This document shows positions 8,082 to 17,871 of a stretch of 63,726 bases of DNA, one piece after another. Origin of the DNA: an uncultured Brachyspira sp. (lineage in GTDB: Bacteria; Spirochaetota; Brachyspiria; Brachyspirales; Brachyspiraceae); NCBI RefSeq assembly GCF_944388875.1, contig NZ_CALXKQ010000018.1:1-63726 (forward strand). The letters run 5' to 3'. The position numbers and the translations under genes were made by a program. A model generated the notes under the pieces. The model worked only from the letters and a program-made list of their open reading frames with translations, did no database searches and had not been told where the DNA came from. The stretch's first letter is position 1; every line of letters begins with the position of its first letter.

Positions 8082-9551
8082 ATGAAAAGAAAAATAGTAG
8101 AAGAAATAGAAAAACTACATAAAGAAAACAAGCATGATAAAATCATACAAATTATATACTCTATGAATGAGAATGATAGAGATCATACTATTATATCATT
8201 ACTTGCAAGAGCATTAAATAATATTCAAAACTATGATGAAGCATTAAATCATTTGATGTATATAAGAGAGGAAGCTATTGATGATCCTTTATGGTATTTT
8301 AGAACAGGATATGCATACTACTATAGCGGAAATAAAGAAACAGCTAAAATGTATATAAAAAAGACTATAGAATTAATAGAAAAACAGAATATTCAAAATA
8401 ATGAATTATATGAAGAGAGCGAAAGATTATATAAATTATGTTTTGAAGATGAAGATAATAATATTTCATTTACTCAAAGAGTTGATATGTTTTGGAGATG
8501 GTTTGACGAAAATGAGTATGAAATATCTCAAATGATTGAAAATAAATCTAATGAACTAATTGATTTTGTAAATAATGGAATAAAAATAATATCTGATGAT
8601 ATATCTTTTAATATTAACAAAAATTATGAGTTTATATTTTATGCAGACGGTAAAAATTATCTATTTTATTTAATACCAAGAATAATATATGCAATGCCTG
8701 AAAAATTTTATGGTAAATGGTCATTTCTTCCATGTATTCCTAGCTCCAATGGAAATGATTTTTCTATTCAAATAAATGGAAACTATATAAGCACAAATGA
8801 AATTCTTGTAAAAATGGAATTTGATGAAGAAAATGATAAATTTGATTTAATATTTTATAATGAATATTTTAATACTATAGACACTGAAGAGGCATATAAT
8901 ATATTTTTACTAATGATGGAAAACTCTATAGGCGAAGGATTGGCAAAGGTATATATAAGATATGCAGATATAAGCAATAAAAAGTTAAAAAATATGATGC
9001 CTCTTACAGAATTAGAAGAATATATAAACAAAACTCTGATTTTTTTTAGAAAAGAATTAATAACTAAACCAATAGATCAGCATTTTTCATACACTTTTGA
9101 ACCTAAAGATATAGAATTGCCAAGATATGATATAATAACAGGAACCACATCATACTATGAAACTATTAATGATTATTATAATGGTATTGTAGATGATATA
9201 GTTGCAATATCTCAATATGGGGCAAGAGCTTTATTTTTAACATACAGTTATGATGATGATAATGATGATAAAGTAAAAAGAGAAATACTTAATGAAAGAT
9301 ATGAAATTCAATACAGATTAGAAAAAGAGGTGCTTGGTGAAAAAGAAAGCGGAGAATGTATAGGTATTGTATTAGGCGGTGCTATTGGTATATATAATAT
9401 TTATATAGATTTAATAATTTACAATGAAAAAGAGTTTATAAAAAGAGCAAAAGTGTTCCTAGCAGAATACGATAGAAATTTCTACATATCAAAATTAAGA
9501 AAATACGCTGACATGAAAAACATATTTGATTATTACATAGATGAAGAATAA
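8082..9551 (+). CDS. TPR-containing protein of unknown function
   Basis: This 489-residue soluble protein has no signal peptide. Residues 1-130 are helical and TPR-like: regularly spaced A/Y/G residues around NYDEALNHL and the WYFRTGYAYYYSG stretch form about three repeats. The rest is a Trp- and acid-rich alpha/beta region that begins at FWRWFDENE near 135 and that I do not recognise. AAGG lies before the ATG. It stands alone and converges on the FecR-domain gene with a 6-nt gap. A regulatory or scaffold role is possible but unproven. Confidence 0.75.
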   Translation: MKRKIVEEIEKLHKENKHDKIIQIIYSMNENDRDHTIISLLARALNNIQNYDEALNHLMYIREEAIDDPLWYFRTGYAYYYSGNKETAKMYIKKTIELIEKQNIQNNELYEESERLYKLCFEDEDNNISFTQRVDMFWRWFDENEYEISQMIENKSNELIDFVNNGIKIISDDISFNINKNYEFIFYADGKNYLFYLIPRIIYAMPEKFYGKWSFLPCIPSSNGNDFSIQINGNYISTNEILVKMEFDEENDKFDLIFYNEYFNTIDTEEAYNIFLLMMENSIGEGLAKVYIRYADISNKKLKNMMPLTELEEYINKTLIFFRKELITKPIDQHFSYTFEPKDIELPRYDIITGTTSYYETINDYYNGIVDDIVAISQYGARALFLTYSYDDDNDDKVKREILNERYEIQYRLEKEVLGEKESGECIGIVLGGAIGIYNIYIDLIIYNEKEFIKRAKVFLAEYDRNFYISKLRKYADMKNIFDYYIDEE

Positions 9552-9557
9552 AATAAT

Positions 9558-10550
9558 TTAATTAGAGATTGAACTAGCCATTCTTTCATCAAATTTTTTC
9601 TTTATTCTGTCAAATTTATCTCTAGTTCTGTTAATTTTAGAATTCATCTTATTTATGGCTCTTTGATTAGCTGTATAGAAAGTCAATGATTTCCTTGCAT
9701 AAGGTATCATTTCATTTTTTTTAGTTTCATCTAAATTAATTAGCTTAATTATTGTATTATAATAACCCTCATTAGCAGCTACCATTCTATATTGCTTCAT
9801 CTCCATATTGTTAATAGCTTTTTCTCCATCCTCAGCACTAACCAAAGATGTAAAACTATCATAATCATCCTCATAAGAAACACTTTCTAAGGCTGTTAAT
9901 AAAGTTTCAAGAGTATTTATATAATCCTCTCGTGAAACCTCTTCTCCCCTATTAAGAAACACTACAGGATCGCTGTCCGTACTCTGCTTTACAATACTAG
10001 ATTTATCATATATTGTATTAATATATGCCTGTTTAGGATTTAAAACAGCTTCATCTTTATCAGTAAATACATCTATATTACCTTCAGAAAGCACAACTAT
10101 AGTAGAACCATCCTCCGCAAATGCTACTTCAAATTCAGTCCCTTTTACCACAGATGAAGTATTTGCCGTATGCACCTCTACTGAAGAGCCTAAATCCTTA
10201 GTTATATTAACTTTAATATACCCCTCTAATAGAGATAAAGACACTCTGTTATCATCTTTATATATAGGGGCATTAACTAATAATATTGTATTTTGAGGAA
10301 CTATAATCTCCCCTATCTTATCTCCCCTTCTTGTAAGACTAACCTCTACCTGAGTATTGCTTGTAGTTCTTAATCTATATTCTCTATGTATCTCACTTCC
10401 CCTGAAAGCCCTTAAAGATTTATTTATATCCATTTTCTCTATAAAAGCTAACCCAGATATACCAGTAACCTTGAAAGATATATCTTGAGAAAATAAACTG
10501 CTAAATGATAAAGCAAGTATTATAAGTAAAAATAAAAGTCTATTTACCAT
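9558..10550 (-). CDS. FecR-domain periplasmic protein
   Basis: This protein of about 330 residues has an N-terminal signal peptide (LLFLLIILALSFSSLFSQ). A FecR-like beta-rich domain follows, with GYIKVNI and the SSVVKGTEFEV stretch matching the family's core. Residues from about 200 on are helical, ending in a basic coiled coil. The start is ATG at 10550, where AAAGGAGG sits 8 nt upstream; the upstream ATG at 10574 would place that SD inside the coding region. FecR domains occur in envelope signalling and peptidoglycan-associated proteins. No sigma factor or TonB receptor is adjacent, so iron-dicitrate signalling is not implied. Confidence 0.75.
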   Translation of the reverse strand: MVNRLLFLLIILALSFSSLFSQDISFKVTGISGLAFIEKMDINKSLRAFRGSEIHREYRLRTTSNTQVEVSLTRRGDKIGEIIVPQNTILLVNAPIYKDDNRVSLSLLEGYIKVNITKDLGSSVEVHTANTSSVVKGTEFEVAFAEDGSTIVVLSEGNIDVFTDKDEAVLNPKQAYINTIYDKSSIVKQSTDSDPVVFLNRGEEVSREDYINTLETLLTALESVSYEDDYDSFTSLVSAEDGEKAINNMEMKQYRMVAANEGYYNTIIKLINLDETKKNEMIPYARKSLTFYTANQRAINKMNSKINRTRDKFDRIKKKFDERMASSISN

Positions 10551-10630
10551 AAAATACCTCCTTTGATAAAACATATAAATCTCTCTATACTAATTTTATA
10601 ACAGTAAATAAAAAAGTCAATACTGCTAAT

Positions 10631-11254
10631 TTATATGTCAATATCTATATTCGGTAAATACGGATATGAAAATAAAAGATTTAGATTGAAATCCATAAGT
10701 TTTAATATAATATCATCCTCTTTCTTATCCTTCATATCATAACATAAACTTACGATATAGGAATCATCCAATATAAACGAAGAAAAAAACAAATTATCTG
10801 CTTTTTTTATAATACGCTCTGTTAAATCAATTTCTATAGAATTTTTTATATCAAATATAGTTTTGCCAAGCATTTTTATATATGATTCTTTAAGAGTCCA
10901 TATAGTAAAGAAATCTATTTCCAATTTTAATGAACTCTCTAAATATTTACATTCATTTTCATAAAAATATTCTCTTGCAATAGATAAATAATCCCTCTTT
11001 CTTATCTTTTCAGCATCTATACCAACATTGTTTTCATCACTCATAATAACAGCAAACAAATCAGAAGAATGCGTACCGTTAAAATATAAATTATCACAAT
11101 TTTTAAAATAAGGCTTACCATTATCTGATCTGTCTATAATTAAATCATTCTTTTTATAATGATTTTCAGCCATACCAAAAACAATATTTTCTAATATTTG
11201 CCTAGAAGAATTCCTATTATCATTTTCATTAAAACTATATTCTAAATATATCAT
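10631..11254 (-). CDS. 4'-phosphopantetheinyl transferase, Sfp type
   Basis: This 207-residue enzyme transfers phosphopantetheine from CoA to a carrier-protein Ser. The superfamily motifs are present: FNGTHS (58-63, usually FNxSHS), VGIDAE with metal ligands Asp80 and Glu82, and WTLKESYIK with Glu123 and Lys127. Its length fits the Sfp class rather than AcpS. It starts 3 nt after the TelA gene ends, so it is cotranscribed. No polyketide or peptide synthetase is in the window, so its carrier protein is unknown. Confidence 0.88.
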   Translation of the reverse strand: MIYLEYSFNENDNRNSSRQILENIVFGMAENHYKKNDLIIDRSDNGKPYFKNCDNLYFNGTHSSDLFAVIMSDENNVGIDAEKIRKRDYLSIAREYFYENECKYLESSLKLEIDFFTIWTLKESYIKMLGKTIFDIKNSIEIDLTERIIKKADNLFFSSFILDDSYIVSLCYDMKDKKEDDIILKLMDFNLNLLFSYPYLPNIDIDI

Positions 11255-11257
11255 AGA

Positions 11258-12412
11258 CTATTTTTTTGCTATATTAAGTATTTTAGTTTTAAGTTCATTT
11301 TCTATATTTCTAAGTTCAGCCTCAGCAGCTCTTCTCTTCTCTCTTCCCTCTGTTTGAATTCTCATAACCTCGTCTAAAGTAGATATAAGCTGTTCATTAG
11401 TATATTTTAATGTTTCAATATCAACAATACCCCTCTCAGACTCTTTAGCAGTTTCTATAGTTGAAGTTTTTAACATCTCAGCATTCTTTTTTAATAATTC
11501 ATTAGTAGTATCAGTAACAGCTCTCTGTGCTTTTGCCGCCTCAGTAGAATGATGAAGACCTATAGCTAAAACCATCTGATTCTTCCAAAGAGGTATGGTA
11601 TTTGCTATAGTGGATTGTATCTTTTCTGTCATTATAACATTATTATTTTGAACTAAACGTATTTGAGGTATAGTTTGTATTGATATTGTTCTTGTAAGGT
11701 CCAAATCATGTATTCTCTTTTCAAATCTAGTAGCCAAATCTTTCAAATCTCTTGCTAATTGTGCATCCTGAGCAGAATTGCTTGCCATAGCCTTAGCCTC
11801 TAATGCAGGTATTTCATTAGTCATTAATTGATTAAGTTTTTGTTTTCCTGCCTCTATATATATTTCTAATTCTTTTAAATATTCTAAATTATAATTATAC
11901 ATCTGATCCAAAATGCTTATATCTTTAAGCAAATTTCTCTGATGTGCTTCCAATGTTTTTACTATATTGTCTATATTTGCCTCTACATTTGTATATTTAG
12001 TTTTTAATTTAGATATATTATTTCCAGCTTTCTTGAAAAATCCGAATATGCCTTTTCCTTTTGTTTCATTTTCTATATTGAAACCTTTAAGCTCAGTTAC
12101 AACATTAGTAATAGCATCACCAACCTCTCCTAAATCCTTATTCATAACATTACTTAAAGTATTTTCTGAAAACTGAATCATCTTATTCTGGGCAGCTGCT
12201 CCGTAAGACATTATAGAAACTGAATCTTTTAAATCTATACTGCTTGATAATTCATTTATTTTATTTAAATCTTCCTGTGAAAATTGAGATGATACGGCTT
12301 TATTAACTTCATTGGATAATGATGCACTCAAATTCTGAGGCAGATTTACTATAATTTCAGGATTTGCCTGATTAACATTATTATTTTCTAAATTACTATT
12401 ATTATTTTCCAT
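11258..12412 (-). CDS. Toxic anion resistance (TelA family) protein
   Basis: This 384-residue cytoplasmic, strongly helical protein belongs to the TelA/KlaA (YaaN) family, linked to tellurite and envelope-stress resistance. Characteristic is the KNQMVLAIGLHHS segment near residue 280 inside long coiled coils. The start is ATG at 12412, with GGAGGA 7 nt before it; a TTG five codons upstream would absorb that SD. It follows the XpaC-like gene by 21 nt, the same pairing as xpaC-yaaN in Bacillus. Confidence 0.88.
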   Translation of the reverse strand: MENNNSNLENNNVNQANPEIIVNLPQNLSASLSNEVNKAVSSQFSQEDLNKINELSSSIDLKDSVSIMSYGAAAQNKMIQFSENTLSNVMNKDLGEVGDAITNVVTELKGFNIENETKGKGIFGFFKKAGNNISKLKTKYTNVEANIDNIVKTLEAHQRNLLKDISILDQMYNYNLEYLKELEIYIEAGKQKLNQLMTNEIPALEAKAMASNSAQDAQLARDLKDLATRFEKRIHDLDLTRTISIQTIPQIRLVQNNNVIMTEKIQSTIANTIPLWKNQMVLAIGLHHSTEAAKAQRAVTDTTNELLKKNAEMLKTSTIETAKESERGIVDIETLKYTNEQLISTLDEVMRIQTEGREKRRAAEAELRNIENELKTKILNIAKK

Positions 12413-12433
12413 AAAAAATTCCTCCAATTTTTA

Positions 12434-12958
12434 TTATAAACCATCTTTTTCAAGCATATTCTTTAATACATCTATATCGCTGTTTATATCTATTAATCTA
12501 TTCTGATTCATTTCAACAAGCATATTTTCCAAAGCCTTATTTAGTTTTATTATAACATCCTCTATTTCTAAAGCAGTCTTTTCCATATTCTCATTTTTTA
12601 CAGGAAAATTACAAAAATCTAAATAAGAATTAAGCATTTTTATAGCTGTAGGAAGATGATATTCATTAATTTTTTCAAGTTTCTTCTCACCCTCTTTATT
12701 TACTTTAGAATAATTTACCATCTCTTTTAATATTTTTATCATATCCTTTAAAGCAGGTGTGAGTTCTGCATCATCTATCTTTTGAGAAAAATCTGATATT
12801 TTATCTATGTTTCTCTCTGTTTCCAATATTATTAAACTTTCTTTATTGGAATAATATTCAGGCTTACTATAATTAGAAATATCATCCTCTCTAGGAAAAT
12901 TTCTTTGAACATTCATTCTAAGTTTTTCAAAAATAAAATCGTCCTCATCTTTCATCAT
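12434..12958 (-). CDS. XpaC-like (5-bromo-4-chloroindolyl phosphate hydrolysis) family protein
   Basis: This 174-residue helical protein has a motif around HLPTAIKMLNSYLDF that matches the YLPT...L..Y pattern of the XpaC family, which regularly precedes TelA genes. It is shorter than Bacillus XpaC and lacks obvious membrane helices. Two ATG codons in tandem begin it, with only a weak GGTG upstream. Its molecular role is unknown in the family. Pairing with TelA suggests the two act together. Confidence 0.7.
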   Translation of the reverse strand: MMKDEDDFIFEKLRMNVQRNFPREDDISNYSKPEYYSNKESLIILETERNIDKISDFSQKIDDAELTPALKDMIKILKEMVNYSKVNKEGEKKLEKINEYHLPTAIKMLNSYLDFCNFPVKNENMEKTALEIEDVIIKLNKALENMLVEMNQNRLIDINSDIDVLKNMLEKDGL

Positions 12959-13106
12959 TCATAAACACCATTATTTTTTATACCTAATATTATAAATAAA
13001 TTATGATATTATTGCAATATATTTTTAATTTGATGTGAGAATTCAAATTACACTTTTTAAGTTATTATGGTATAATAATAAAAAATATTTTTAAGGAGGA
13101 TAAAAA

Positions 13107-13616
13107 ATGAGTGAAGACATATTATTTTCAAGAAGAAGCATAAGAAAATATATTAAGGGAAAAGAAGTTGAAAATGAAAAGATAGAATATATGCTAAAAG
13201 CAGCAATGTACGCACCTTCTGCTAATAACAAAAGAAACTGGGAGTTTATAGTAGTAAAAAATAGAGATACACTAAATAAAATAATGTATATGCATCCTTA
13301 TTCTAAAATGCTTGAAACCGCATCTTTAGCCATAATAGTATGCGGAGATATATCCGAAGAATCTGGAAAACTTTATTGGCAGCAAAACTGTTCTGCAGCA
13401 TTAGAGAATATAATGCTTGCGGCAAAAGCTAAAGATTTAGGCACTGTATGGCTTGGTGTTGCTCCTCGTGAAGAGAGAATGAACGATATTATAAAATTAT
13501 TTAATTTACCAAATCATATAAAACCTTTAGGAATAGTTGTAGTAGGATATCCTGACGGAGAACCTAGCATGCCAGAAAGGTTTGAACCCAGCAAAGTTCA
13601 TTATGAAAAATATTAA
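13107..13616 (+). CDS. Nitroreductase family protein
   Basis: This 169-residue FMN-dependent oxidoreductase of the NADH oxidase/nitroreductase fold has the hallmark FSRRSIRKY at residues 7-15, APSANNKRNWEF near 36-47, and GTVWLGVAPREE near 112-123. Such proteins reduce nitroaromatics or quinones with NAD(P)H as homodimers. AAGGAGG gives a strong start, and a TATAAT at 13071-13076 is the likely -10 box. The DUF2271 gene follows by 15 nt. Confidence 0.92.
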   Translation: MSEDILFSRRSIRKYIKGKEVENEKIEYMLKAAMYAPSANNKRNWEFIVVKNRDTLNKIMYMHPYSKMLETASLAIIVCGDISEESGKLYWQQNCSAALENIMLAAKAKDLGTVWLGVAPREERMNDIIKLFNLPNHIKPLGIVVVGYPDGEPSMPERFEPSKVHYEKY

Positions 13617-13631
13617 TTTAAGGAGAATTTT

Positions 13632-14186
13632 ATGAAAAAAGTTATTCTTGCTGCATTTATCATTATTATATCGTCTTATATAAATGAAAAATATGCTCAA
13701 ACAAGTTCTAAAAAAGTAAACATTAGTTTTGATTATACAAAGAGAGCAGGATATTCCAGCAATCAAATAGCTGTATGGGCAGAAGACAATAATGGCAAAT
13801 ATATAACAACAATATATATTACAGATTTTACAGGAAAAAGAGCAGGATGGACTTATAGAAAACAGTCATTGAATAATTGGCAGAAAAAAGCTAATGCCGC
13901 AAATATGGATAAAAAGATAATCGATGCTGTATCCAAACCAACACCAAAACAAGGAAAAGTTAATATAACATGGGACTGCAAAGATGCTAATGGAAATATT
14001 TTAAAAGACGGCACATACAAAATAGTTGTAGAAGCTACAATATATCAGGATAATAATGTATTATACACTTCCGTTATCAATATAGGAAATACTCCTAACT
14101 CTCAAAAAGCCGAAGCCAAATATTCTAAAGCAGAAGCCAAAGATATAGATATAATAAGAAATGTTAATGTTAGTTTTATGCCTTAA
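13632..14186 (+). CDS. DUF2271 secreted protein
   Basis: This 184-residue exported protein has an N-terminal signal segment (VILAAFIIIISSY) and a single Ig-like beta domain. The pattern NQIAVWAEDNNGKYI, a RAGW segment and the later WDCKDANGNILKDGTY are typical of DUF2271 predicted periplasmic proteins; the second half resembles FlgD-type Ig folds. It lies 15 nt behind the nitroreductase gene with AAGGAG. Flavin-linked envelope redox proteins often neighbour this family, but its exact function is unknown. Confidence 0.75.
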   Translation: MKKVILAAFIIIISSYINEKYAQTSSKKVNISFDYTKRAGYSSNQIAVWAEDNNGKYITTIYITDFTGKRAGWTYRKQSLNNWQKKANAANMDKKIIDAVSKPTPKQGKVNITWDCKDANGNILKDGTYKIVVEATIYQDNNVLYTSVINIGNTPNSQKAEAKYSKAEAKDIDIIRNVNVSFMP

Positions 14187-14219
14187 TATTTTAATATTTA
14201 ATAATCTATTTGCAAATAA

Positions 14220-14247
14220 TAAGCCCTAATAAAAATATTAGGGCTTA
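14220..14247. terminator. Bidirectional terminator between convergent genes
   Basis: A perfect 12-bp inverted repeat (14220-14231 with 14236-14247) carries a GGGC core and an AAAA loop. It lies between the ends of the DUF2271 gene and the minus-strand membrane-protein gene. Confidence 0.75.
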
Positions 14248-14277
14248 ATTTATATTATTTATTTATTTTATACTGCA

Positions 14278-15159
14278 TTATTGTAATGTTATTACATAAT
14301 TCCATTGAGGAAGAGGATATCTTCCAGTTTTACCAACTGACATTCCATTAGCATCTGTAATTTCTGCTTCAGCATATAATAAATATCTTCCTCTTGGTAA
14401 ATAAGTTCCTCTTGCAGAAGTTCTTCCAGCAAAATAGAACTGAGTTTGTGCCTGTCCGTCTAATACATATATTTTTGGCAAATAGAATACTAAATCTCTG
14501 CTTAATATATTATAATTGCTGTCTACTCTTCTAGCATATACTCTTATTTTAGCATATCTTCCTTCTGCAGGAGATTTTACTGCCAATGTTACTAAAAGAG
14601 GATTATTCCTAGTTGCTACAAATCTGTCATTATAATTTATAATAAATGAACTTATTCTAACACTTTGATTAGTATCTGCAGCATTTGTCATATACATATC
14701 ATTCATCATATTATTATTAGGATTAAGAGTATTAGAAGAAGTTACTAAAACAGTATTTTCTGTATTATAAGTATAAGCTGTACTTTTTCCTCTATTCGGA
14801 TTGGATGCAGGAGGTATATCTGGAATATCATTAGTATTAACTTCATACAATCCGCTGTCAGACAAGTTTATAGAAGAATCATTGCTGGCAGGCATATCCA
14901 TATTATTATCAGGAGTTATTGTATTATTAGTTGCTAAAAAATCTTTTTCTTCAGGTGTTATAGTATCGCCGAATATATCATCTGTAGTTAAAGGATCTTC
15001 AGTCATCATATCATTGGTATCATTATTTCCAAAATCCAACATTGGTATATTTCTGCTTCCTAATATACTTTTGGCAATAAAAAATCCTGCTACCAAAATA
15101 ACAAGAATTATTACTATTATTATAATTGGTTTTAATTTAGCTTTCATTTCATTAGACAT
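14278..15159 (-). CDS. Membrane-anchored hypothetical protein
   Basis: This 293-residue protein has one N-terminal transmembrane helix (roughly residues 11-31, I/V-rich). A long Asp/Asn/Thr-rich linker spans about 40-160. A C-terminal beta-sandwich-like domain follows, with RYAKIRVYARRVDSN and the later RGRYLLYAEAEITD. The start at 15159 is set by GGGGGGAA just upstream; an ATG five codons earlier contains that SD. The Ig-like end suggests a periplasmic or surface role. I do not recognise the family. Confidence 0.65.
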   Translation of the reverse strand: MSNEMKAKLKPIIIIVIILVILVAGFFIAKSILGSRNIPMLDFGNNDTNDMMTEDPLTTDDIFGDTITPEEKDFLATNNTITPDNNMDMPASNDSSINLSDSGLYEVNTNDIPDIPPASNPNRGKSTAYTYNTENTVLVTSSNTLNPNNNMMNDMYMTNAADTNQSVRISSFIINYNDRFVATRNNPLLVTLAVKSPAEGRYAKIRVYARRVDSNYNILSRDLVFYLPKIYVLDGQAQTQFYFAGRTSARGTYLPRGRYLLYAEAEITDANGMSVGKTGRYPLPQWNYVITLQ

Positions 15160-15239
15160 AAATTTTCCCCCCATAGAGTAAGTAAAATATATGTTAACTT
15201 GTCGGATAAAATAAAAATAGTTTTATGAAAAAATATAAA

Positions 15240-16169
15240 TTAGTCCCACAAAAAACTTTTTAATTCTTTAGATAAACTCAAGCCTTCTAATTTTTTTAAT
15301 GCCTTTATTTGAATTTGTCGAACTCTCTCTCTTGTTATATTCAATTCTTTACCAGTATCTTCTAATGTTTTTGCTTCCTTACCATAAAGTCCGTATCTTG
15401 ATATTATAACAGTTCTTTCTTTTTCATCTAAGCATTTTAAGGCTTCTGTTAAAGTATCCCTTAAACTATCCATAAATGCTTTTTGATGAGGCGAAGGGAA
15501 GTTCTTATCCTCTATGACTGAAGTCATATCATTATTATCAGAATTTTTAAAAAATGAATCTACGCTTGCTGTATCCTGTGTGAATATCATAATATAAGAT
15601 AGTGTTTTTCTGTCTATTTTCATCTCTTTAGCTATTTCATCAATACTAGGCTCTCTTCCTAACTGCTGAGTTAATAATTTGGAAGTTTGTATGCTTTTTT
15701 TGATGAGTCTTGCTATATGCATTGGAAAACGTATTATATGTCTTTTACTTGATATCTCTTTTACTATGCTTTGCTTTATCCACCAAACTCCGTAAGTAGA
15801 AAACTTAAATCCTTTTTTATATTCAAATCTTTTAACTGCTTCTATAAGTCCTATATTTCCCTCATCTATTATATCAATGAAAGGCACTCCGCTATTATAA
15901 TATCTTTTTGCTATACTGATAACAAGTCTTAAATTAGACTTTACAAGTTTATGCTGTATAGAATCTATTTCTTTTTCTACTTCCAGCAATTCTTTTTGAG
16001 AACTTTCATCATTACTATCCGCTAATAATGCTCTCTTTTCACGGCAAACTTCAAGACGCTGCCATAAATCTAATTCTTCTTCCTTACTGAGTCTTCTTAT
16101 TTCACCTATTTGCTTTAAATATACGCTAACAGGTCCTTTATACTCTTGATTAATGTCTTTTTTCAACAA
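15240..16169 (-). CDS. RNA polymerase sigma factor, sigma-70 group 2 (RpoD/RpoS-like)
   Basis: This 309-residue sigma factor lacks region 1.1. Region 1.2 (PVSVYLKQIGEIRRLSKEEE) is near residues 13-32, regions 2.1-2.4 at about 77-135 (IIDEGNIGLIEAVKRF and STYGVWWIKQSI), and region 4 with its HTH at 268-293 (TRERVRQIQIKALKKL). It should recognise -10/-35 promoters close to the housekeeping consensus. The start appears to be TTG (16169) after AAGGCG, since the nearby ATG is out of frame. A promoter at 16210-16237 precedes it. Confidence 0.92.
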   Translation of the reverse strand: MLKKDINQEYKGPVSVYLKQIGEIRRLSKEEELDLWQRLEVCREKRALLADSNDESSQKELLEVEKEIDSIQHKLVKSNLRLVISIAKRYYNSGVPFIDIIDEGNIGLIEAVKRFEYKKGFKFSTYGVWWIKQSIVKEISSKRHIIRFPMHIARLIKKSIQTSKLLTQQLGREPSIDEIAKEMKIDRKTLSYIMIFTQDTASVDSFFKNSDNNDMTSVIEDKNFPSPHQKAFMDSLRDTLTEALKCLDEKERTVIISRYGLYGKEAKTLEDTGKELNITRERVRQIQIKALKKLEGLSLSKELKSFLWD

Positions 16170-16209
16170 TCATTCGCCTTTATTCTTAGAAAACATAAAA
16201 CTTTACTAT

Positions 16210-16237
16210 AGGATATAAGATTTTTTCAAATTGTCAA
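16210..16237 (-). promoter_or_regulatory. Promoter of the sigma-factor gene
   Basis: On the minus strand TTGACA (16237-16232) and TATCCT (16215-16210) are 16 nt apart, about 45 nt before the sigma-factor start. Confidence 0.5.
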
Positions 16238-16273
16238 GTGATATATTGTTAATTTAATACATATACACACATA

Positions 16274-17713
16274 TTAAAGAGGGCAATCAACAACTGATAT
16301 ATTTTTTATATTTTCTATAAATTTTATAAAAATAGAAAAAATTATTGGATCTATTTTTATTTTATTCTCTAAAAAATTCTCATACATAAAATTAATAACC
16401 TTATTATCTATACTGCCTTTAACTTCATCCTTAGAAAAATTGCTATACAATACATCATAAGTATCAATAATTTCTAATACCTTAGCAGGGAAATACGATA
16501 AAGCAGATAAATTATCAATATCATTAGGATCATAAGTAAGTATATTTTCTATATTATTATATTGTTTATTTGACAGCTGCTTATTATAAGCATTTGTAAA
16601 TATTCCGTATCCGTTTCCATAGTATTCATGATGAAGCCCGACTGTAGTATAAACATATTCATTTTGTGCCATACAATATTTAAGCAAATTAAAACCCAAT
16701 ATAGCATGTACATCCCCGTCATTATTTTGCATAATTGGAATATTAGGAAGCAAATCTACAAGTGCTATATCATGCCAAAATGCCGCCCTAGCATAATACT
16801 TCATTTCATTCTGCTCTATCTTTCTAAACCCAACTTTAGATATATCTTCAATCCTATCAGCTTTTGTCAGCAAATTATATTTTTTTCCAATCTCATAAAA
16901 AATAGTAAAAAATTTCTTTTTATAATCTACTCTTAATTTAGATGCTATACCTCTTGATATTTCTTCATTATAGAAATGCAGAAATTCAACCATCATAACA
17001 AAAACTCTATTACTATGACTTATTATATTGTCATCCATAAAAGAAGCAGAATCATAAAAAACTCTAGGATCAGCATATTCTTTATCTAATATTGAAACTA
17101 TAGTACCTATTATATCTGCAAATATTAAATCGTCTTTCTTGACATTTTGATAGTTCTTTAAATCAGATATATTGTTTTGCTTTATATAATTCAAATGATA
17201 TATAAGATTCAATCTCTCTATAATACCAATGTCCGTTAATATGTTTCCTATTAATTTAGATAGCTCTTTATCTATTTTAGGATGATTAGTATACATTTTT
17301 AATTTATTGAATGAATCTTTCAAATAATCTATTCTTTCTCTATGTCTTATAGATATTAATTTTTCAAAATGTTTATTATAATATTCTTTATCTAATTCAA
17401 ACTGACAATTTTTATACACACTATAAAATATATTTTTATCATGTATATCAGCATGCTGTTTATTTAAATCTATTGTTTCTCTTGAACCTATAATTGTAAT
17501 CAATGATTTATCAACATAAAGTTTACATTTTCTTATATATTCGCTTTCGCTTAATGGAGAAATAATCTTTTCTATTTCAGAAAAAGGTACAAAACTTAAT
17601 ATACCATTTTCATTTATAATTATAATATCTAATTCCTTATCTACTATAATATTAATATATTTTCTTATCTGATTTAAATCAGCTTCTATATATTTTTTTA
17701 AATCTATTATCAT
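16274..17713 (-). CDS. HD-GYP-like phosphohydrolase domain protein
   Basis: This 479-residue protein has an uncharacterised N-terminal half and a C-terminal HD-GYP-like domain. Visible metal-site motifs are SHSNRV, FWHDIALVD (HD pair), HAILGFNLL, GLHHEYYGNGYG, and FPAKVLEIIDTYDVL. The usual GYP signature reads GYG here. Canonical members hydrolyse cyclic di-GMP or related nucleotides; the changed signature makes the substrate uncertain. GGATG lies just upstream of the ATG. It is transcribed towards the sigma-factor gene's upstream region and appears monocistronic. Confidence 0.8.
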   Translation of the reverse strand: MIIDLKKYIEADLNQIRKYINIIVDKELDIIIINENGILSFVPFSEIEKIISPLSESEYIRKCKLYVDKSLITIIGSRETIDLNKQHADIHDKNIFYSVYKNCQFELDKEYYNKHFEKLISIRHRERIDYLKDSFNKLKMYTNHPKIDKELSKLIGNILTDIGIIERLNLIYHLNYIKQNNISDLKNYQNVKKDDLIFADIIGTIVSILDKEYADPRVFYDSASFMDDNIISHSNRVFVMMVEFLHFYNEEISRGIASKLRVDYKKKFFTIFYEIGKKYNLLTKADRIEDISKVGFRKIEQNEMKYYARAAFWHDIALVDLLPNIPIMQNNDGDVHAILGFNLLKYCMAQNEYVYTTVGLHHEYYGNGYGIFTNAYNKQLSNKQYNNIENILTYDPNDIDNLSALSYFPAKVLEIIDTYDVLYSNFSKDEVKGSIDNKVINFMYENFLENKIKIDPIIFSIFIKFIENIKNISVVDCPL

Positions 17714-17805
17714 ATTTCATCCATTAATGATTTATAGGCAATTTATATTTTATATTATTTTGAATTAATTACTAGATTATTTTTATTTTTTAGACAATTA
17801 TTTTA

Positions 17806-17834
17806 TTGATATTTATATAAAATTTTGTTATATT
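17806..17834 (+). promoter_or_regulatory. Promoter upstream of the first PepSY-like gene
   Basis: TTGATA (17806-17811) and TATATT (17829-17834) are separated by 17 nt, roughly 37 nt before the ATG at 17872. Confidence 0.45.
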
Positions 17835-17871
17835 TTATATATAAATATAAAAAAATCATTTTTTAATAATT